From: DASPFV01 sp035620975
GTDB taxonomy: Bacteria > Acidobacteriota > Vicinamibacteria > Vicinamibacterales > 2-12-FULL-66-21
Length of the DNA stretch: 10,593 bases
Reading direction: 5' to 3'
NCBI GenBank assembly: GCA_035620975.1
Contig: DASPFV010000129.1
Location: 1-10,593, forward strand
Below, piece after piece: positions 7,626-10,593 of the stretch. A program made the translations under genes and the position numbers. The notes under the pieces were generated by a model, which was given only the letters and a program-made list of their open reading frames with translations, searched no databases and was not told where the DNA came from. Every line of letters begins with the position of its first letter. The first letter of the stretch is position 1.

Positions 7626-8330
7626 ATGAGATCATTCGTTCTCGGAGCCACCGTGCTCGGCGGGTTCCTGTTGGCCACGACAGCGACACCCGCAGCGCAG
7701 GCGCCTGCGTCGGGCGCCGACGTCTACCACGTGCACTTCACGAAGGCCGCACCAGGACAGGCCGATGCGCTCGGGAAGGCCCTCATGGTGCCGGACAAAA
7801 CAGCGCCGATGCCCGACCACTTCGTGGTTCTCCGTCACCAGGAAGGGGACGACTGGGACTACGCGGTCATCCAGCATCTGGGGCCCAAAGCGGAAGTCAC
7901 TGCCGCGCCCGGCCCGCCGCCGCCCGCAGGCGACCTCCGAAGCTGGCACACCGACACGTTCGTGAGCGGACCATCCTGGTCCGACTTCACGCGCGAGATG
8001 GGACTTGGCGGTGGAAGCAGTGCCGGCGGTCAGGTATACATCCTGGGCGTGCATCGCCCGGTGTCAGGTCACGTCGATCAGCTTCAGAAAGCGCTGAGTG
8101 GGGCGGGGCCCGAGGGGAGCAAGATCCAGACAGGTGCGGTGCTGATGCGGCACCTCGAAGGCAGCGAATGGATGTTCCTGGCCATCACGCGCTACAACTC
8201 GTGGCAGGATTTCGCCACGGACCGGGCGGCCGCCGCCGCCGCCCCCTCCGGCACTGGCGGATGGGCCGACATCCGGCAGCACTCGGCGTTCCACCGGGAC
8301 ACGATCGCTGATCGGATCTACCCGAAGTAG
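7626..8330 (+). CDS. Secreted protein with two tandem ferredoxin-like (ABM/EthD-like) halves
   Basis: A 234-residue protein with a Sec signal peptide (residues 1-26, likely cut after AQA). The mature part looks like two copies of one unit. Half 1 (about 32-115) has VYHVHFTKAAPGQADALGKAL, a strand HFVVLRHQ followed by DDWDYAVIQHLG, and ends near SWHTDTF. Half 2 (about 137-230) has VYILGVHRPVSG then LQKAL, a strand GAVLMRHLEG with EWMFLAITRYN, and ends near RQHSAFHRDT. The order strand, helix, two hydrophobic strands and a late His-containing segment recalls dimeric alpha/beta-barrel proteins (monooxygenase or EthD-like); two fused halves could form the barrel within one chain. This fold is inferred from pattern only, and the function is unknown. 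A Gly/Pro-rich linker (95-102) and an Ala-run (201-206) sit at matching places. It is transcribed alone and converges on the cupredoxin gene; the heptamer array begins at the last base of its TAG stop. Confidence 0.85.
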   Translation: MRSFVLGATVLGGFLLATTATPAAQAPASGADVYHVHFTKAAPGQADALGKALMVPDKTAPMPDHFVVLRHQEGDDWDYAVIQHLGPKAEVTAAPGPPPPAGDLRSWHTDTFVSGPSWSDFTREMGLGGGSSAGGQVYILGVHRPVSGHVDQLQKALSGAGPEGSKIQTGAVLMRHLEGSEWMFLAITRYNSWQDFATDRAAAAAAPSGTGGWADIRQHSAFHRDTIADRIYPK

Positions 8331-8426
8331 GTTCAAGGTTCAAGGTTCAGGGTTCCGGGTTCCGGGTTCGGTTCCAGGTTCCAGGTTCAGCGAACCCGGA
8401 ACCTGGACCCCTGAACCAGGAACCAG
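8330..8426. repeat. GGTTCNN heptamer array with inverted copies; likely bidirectional terminator
   Basis: Eight direct heptamers (GGTTCAA, GGTTCAA, GGTTCAG, GGTTCCG and so on, one shortened by 2 nt) run from 8330 to 8390. They are followed by complementary units of AACCNGG type from 8393 to about 8426. The two parts fold together: 8344-8352 pairs perfectly with 8409-8417, and 8353-8362 with 8392-8401, leaving a bulge of exactly one heptamer (8402-8408). Other registers pair too, for example 8360-8369 with 8392-8401. It fills the gap between convergent genes (stops at 8330 and 8433), so it probably ends transcription from both sides, although there is no long T-tract. Slippage during replication plus inversion could create such an array. 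Confidence 0.8.
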
Positions 8427-8432
8427 CCCGGT

Positions 8433-9029
8433 TTATTCCTTCACTTCGACCCACCCGTACATTCCGACGTTGAAGTGCGGCAGGAACGCGCATATCACGA
8501 GGTACTTGCCCGCGGTCGTGAACGTATGCTCCACGACCTGATTCGGCGTGAGGCATGGAACGGGGTACGCGGCCTCGAGATTGGTGGGATCGTTGATCAC
8601 CAGCGGCGCGTTCACCAGGTCGTCCGGGAGCGGTGCGCCGCAGCCGGCGAATGCGGCGAGCGTCGTGTTGGAGGGGAAGGCCGTATTGATGTCCTCCGGG
8701 TCCGTGCCCGGCTTGTAGATTCGGATCTGGTGAATCGAGACGGGCAGGTTGAACGTGACCGTGCCTCCCACACGGATCACCACGGTCCGCGGCACGAGAT
8801 TGTCCACGGCATGGGCCGACTGGTCGTGTTCGGACGGCTGAAACGGGGAGCCGACATTGACCTGCCCGAACTGAATCACGGCGGACGACGGAGCGCGGCC
8901 GCCCTGCCCTTCCACTCGCGCGACGTCACCCGTCACGGCCAGCGGGCTTGGCCCGGTGGAGCCGGACTGCGAGCACGCTGCGGCCATTACGGCCAGGAAC
9001 ACGACGAGCGTGAAGCGGTTCGTCTGCAT
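8433..9029 (-). CDS. Cupredoxin (plastocyanin-like) lipoprotein
   Basis: A 198-residue lipoprotein. Residues 1-18 form a short signal peptide ending in MAAAC, so Cys19 is the likely lipidated residue, followed by a Ser/Gly/Pro linker. The cupredoxin domain covers about residues 75-198. The C-terminal copper loop CAFLPHFNVGMYG gives Cys180, His185 and Met190, and His100 in the earlier SIHQIRIY strand completes a type 1 copper set. A blue-copper electron-transfer or copper-binding role at the cell envelope follows from the family; the partner is unknown. Between the ligands is a long insertion (about 105-165) with Cys130 and Cys159, which could form a disulfide. The ATG at 9029 has GGGAGG 5 nt upstream. 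It lies 36 nt after the CHRD lipoprotein gene on the same strand, so the two are probably co-transcribed. Confidence 0.9.
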   Translation of the reverse strand: MQTNRFTLVVFLAVMAAACSQSGSTGPSPLAVTGDVARVEGQGGRAPSSAVIQFGQVNVGSPFQPSEHDQSAHAVDNLVPRTVVIRVGGTVTFNLPVSIHQIRIYKPGTDPEDINTAFPSNTTLAAFAGCGAPLPDDLVNAPLVINDPTNLEAAYPVPCLTPNQVVEHTFTTAGKYLVICAFLPHFNVGMYGWVEVKE

Positions 9030-9065
9030 GACACCCTCCCTCGTTGAATGCCGCTTTCCGTCGTT

Positions 9066-9692
9066 TCAGGGCCTGGTGAGCTGGCCGCGGATCTCGCCGC
9101 CCGGGAAATCCCCCGGTCCGGTGTTGGTCGATCCGACGCCGTCGTTGGTGTGAACGTTGACGTAGGTGCGTCCGGCCCGAATGCGGTCGAGGAGCTCGTC
9201 CCACGTGCTCACGCCTTCCGCGCAGCTTGCATTCGCTCCGGCAGCCAGCTCACGGAGATGGTCCGCATCGCTGGCCATCACCGTCCCCTCCGCGAGGACC
9301 CCGTCGTGCCGACCCCCGCCGGACGCAACAGGCGCGCTGGCGTCGGGCGACGGATACAGCCACACCACGATCGGTCCGTTCGTGCCCGCGGCGCCACAGT
9401 GGATGTGGGCCATGATGACGTTCTCGATGTTCGCGGCAATCAGTTTGTAGGTGAACGACTGGCCGTCGGGCGCAATCTGGAAGATTGCCTGGCCCTGGGC
9501 GTTCGTGGCCCTCGCCGGCACCTCCTCGTCGCCCGTCAGGTGCGTCCGATGGTTCTCCGGCGTGCCTGGTTTCGCTCCGGCCTCGACCGTGAGCGGGACG
9601 GAGATCGGAGCGGGCTGCGTGGGCTGCGGGGAGTCCGAACACGCGGCCGCAACCGCCATCGCGGTGGCCGCTCCGAGGAATCGAGTACGCAT
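9066..9692 (-). CDS. CHRD-domain lipoprotein
   Basis: A 208-residue protein. Residues 1-17 form a signal peptide with Cys18 as the lipidated residue (VAAAC), followed by a Pro-rich linker. Residues of about 50-205 form one CHRD domain, the beta-rich fold first named from chordin. Typical elements are HLTGDEEVPA, the HIHCGAAGTNGPIVVWLY segment (96-113), and the closing YVNVHTNDG ... FPGGEIRGQL. An inserted helix (about 141-155) precedes a Cys; Cys99 and Cys157 may pair. Bacterial CHRD proteins are secreted or surface-attached and their role is poorly defined. An in-frame ATG 20 codons upstream was not used because ATG 9692 has AGGAGGG 8 nt before it and directly precedes a good lipoprotein signal. 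It is the first gene of a pair with the cupredoxin lipoprotein (36-nt gap). Confidence 0.9.
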   Translation of the reverse strand: MRTRFLGAATAMAVAAACSDSPQPTQPAPISVPLTVEAGAKPGTPENHRTHLTGDEEVPARATNAQGQAIFQIAPDGQSFTYKLIAANIENVIMAHIHCGAAGTNGPIVVWLYPSPDASAPVASGGGRHDGVLAEGTVMASDADHLRELAAGANASCAEGVSTWDELLDRIRAGRTYVNVHTNDGVGSTNTGPGDFPGGEIRGQLTRP

Positions 9693-9726
9693 GACTGTGT
9701 CCCTCCTGTCTCCTGTTTTCGAATTG

Positions 9727-9741
9727 CGTAAGCGATTTACG
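9727..9741. promoter_or_regulatory. Short inverted repeat upstream of the CHRD-cupredoxin operon
   Basis: CGTAA and TTACG are separated by 5 nt, about 35 nt upstream of the CHRD start codon, in the only AT-richer patch of the 201-nt gap. It could be an operator or overlap a promoter, but no convincing -35/-10 pair was found. Confidence 0.25.
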
Positions 9742-9824
9742 TGCACCGGCACCGATCCCCGGCGCGTGCGGCCTGCTCCACGGGAATGGCGGAAAACTCG
9801 GGCATTCCTGGGCAGTCGCGGGCA

Positions 9825-9838
9825 CCCCCAAGAGGGGG
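9825..9838 (-). terminator. GC-only hairpin after the gene ending at 9894
   Basis: CCCCC and GGGGG flank an AAGA loop about 55-70 nt past the stop of the right-edge gene and about 130 nt before the CHRD start. Without a T-tract on the minus strand, termination here is only a possibility. Confidence 0.25.
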
Positions 9839-9893
9839 CGAGCGCCGCCCTGCGAATCGCGTGCCCGGAGCGGAATGAGAATCGCGGCCGTGA

Positions 9894-10593
9894 CTAATGA
9901 AGGTGGGGCCGGGGCCCGGCCAGGGCCTGCCCGACACGCAGCTCGCGTACGGAGCTGTTGCTGGTCGGTAGAGCTGTTCCCTCGCTGGTTGCCAAGACTA
10001 TCAGCCTCAGCGTCTGCCCCGACTCGGACGCGAGCGGGGTCAGCCGGAGCGTCACGGCCTCCTCCCCGCCTGGCGGGATTTCGATAACGGCGGGCTCCAC
10101 CCGATCGAGAATGCGGCTTCCGAAGGTGGCCTGGATCCGGAACCGCGCGGCAGGGCCGTGGTTCCTGATGGTGTAGACCAGCGCCGTCTCCTCACCTGCC
10201 GGGATGGTGTCCGCAGGATCGGGTCGCACCTCCACCAGCTCGGCATGGAACAGGCCGCGTCGAACACGCTGATAGCCGGCGTCCGTCTCGGCAACCGCCA
10301 CACGGAACGGAACGGCTGGCAGGTCGATCTGACCCGCGAACTCGTCTTCGTCCACTCGCGGGAGGTCGACGTGCTGGAGTGGGCGGCCGTCCAGCGACAG
10401 CAGCAGGAACGATGGCGCTTTCATCCGCTCCGGCCCGCTCGTCCTGGCTCGTAAAATCGCAGGACGGCCGCGAACGGGCTGCCCCTGGATCCGGAGCAGC
10501 CCCTCGTGTCCGGCACGCCCGCCCGGCGCGACGAACTCCGCCGCGAGGAGATCGATCTCGCTCCGCGCGTGCACCACGAGCCAGAAGCGCTGG
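9894..10593 (-). CDS. Partial gene (3' end): beta-sandwich protein, possibly hemicentin/vWA-like
   Basis: The frame is open to the right edge (codons before 10577 read QRFWLV), so the start lies outside the window and only the last 232 codons are seen. Two parts can be distinguished. The first, up to the FRVAVAETDAGYQRV segment, includes SEIDLLAAEFVAPGG, GHEGLLRIQGQPVRG and SFLLLSLDGRPLQHVDLP. It resembles the beta-sandwich that follows the vWA domain in hemicentin/VWA7-type extracellular proteins, but this is a weak recollection of pattern. The second (about the last 110 residues) looks like a CARDB/Ig-like domain: IPAGEETALVYTIRNHGP, then IPPGGEEAVTLRLTP. The chain ends hydrophilic (GPRPHLH) with no C-terminal TM or anchor. 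An extracytoplasmic adhesive or binding role is possible. There is no cause to link it to the CHRD operon, as a 201-nt gap with a hairpin separates them. Confidence 0.75.
   Translation of the reverse strand, partial: QRFWLVVHARSEIDLLAAEFVAPGGRAGHEGLLRIQGQPVRGRPAILRARTSGPERMKAPSFLLLSLDGRPLQHVDLPRVDEDEFAGQIDLPAVPFRVAVAETDAGYQRVRRGLFHAELVEVRPDPADTIPAGEETALVYTIRNHGPAARFRIQATFGSRILDRVEPAVIEIPPGGEEAVTLRLTPLASESGQTLRLIVLATSEGTALPTSNSSVRELRVGQALAGPRPHLH

Noticed and set aside
7223..7678. Open frames on both strands across the divergent spacer
   Set aside because: They run through the 42-bp repeat, which is open in several frames. The peptides simply echo the repeat and have no plausible starts or domains.
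8330..8426. Insertion-sequence end or miniature transposable element
   Set aside because: Inverted heptamers could suggest terminal repeats, but there is no target duplication, no internal sequence and no transposase; a slipped tandem repeat explains it better.
8475..9731. Plus-strand open frames opposite the cupredoxin and CHRD genes
   Set aside because: They are antisense to genes with lipoprotein signals, strong ribosome-binding sites and family motifs; their translations have none of these.

Overview
The window is high-GC bacterial chromosome with ordinary coding density and no sign of phage, insertion sequence or CRISPR. Three things suggest an Acidobacteriota member, perhaps of the Vicinamibacteria: a PadR-type regulator next to an 'ADOP'-type MacB/FtsX permease, a membrane Ser/Thr kinase with an extracytoplasmic TolB-like (PD40) propeller, and a set of secreted proteins and lipoproteins. 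This placement is inferred from gene content only.

Left part (77-3052, minus strand): a padR-like gene is followed after 3 nt by an ADOP-type ABC permease gene. The permease frame is intact for 881 codons except for one internal TGA at 2267-2269, so it is annotated as a single interrupted gene. The 275-nt gap upstream of padR holds a candidate -10 element very close to the start codon, two adjacent small hairpins and a 12-bp palindrome.

Middle part (3328-7238, minus strand): an amidohydrolase with a signal peptide is followed 17 nt later by a transmembrane Ser/Thr protein kinase. They probably form a two-gene operon. The amidohydrolase stop overlaps the kinase's purine-rich ribosome-binding sequence, and a TACAAT element lies 9 nt upstream of the amidohydrolase ATG.

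The 387-nt divergent spacer (7239-7625) carries a degenerate tandem repeat of about 42 bp. It precedes a plus-strand gene (7626-8330) for a secreted protein built from two similar ferredoxin-like halves. Right after its stop codon is a run of GGTTCNN heptamers followed by their reverse complements. This folds on itself and sits between convergent genes.

Right part (8433-10593, minus strand): two lipoprotein genes form a likely operon, first a CHRD-domain protein and then a cupredoxin with a complete type 1 copper ligand set. Upstream of them is the 3' end of a gene that enters from the right edge, whose product has a beta-sandwich character and is only tentatively compared with hemicentin/vWA proteins.

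No wholly new system is evident. The points most worth a second look are the lone nonsense codon in the permease, the two repeat arrays, the duplicated-domain secreted protein and the cupredoxin/CHRD pair.
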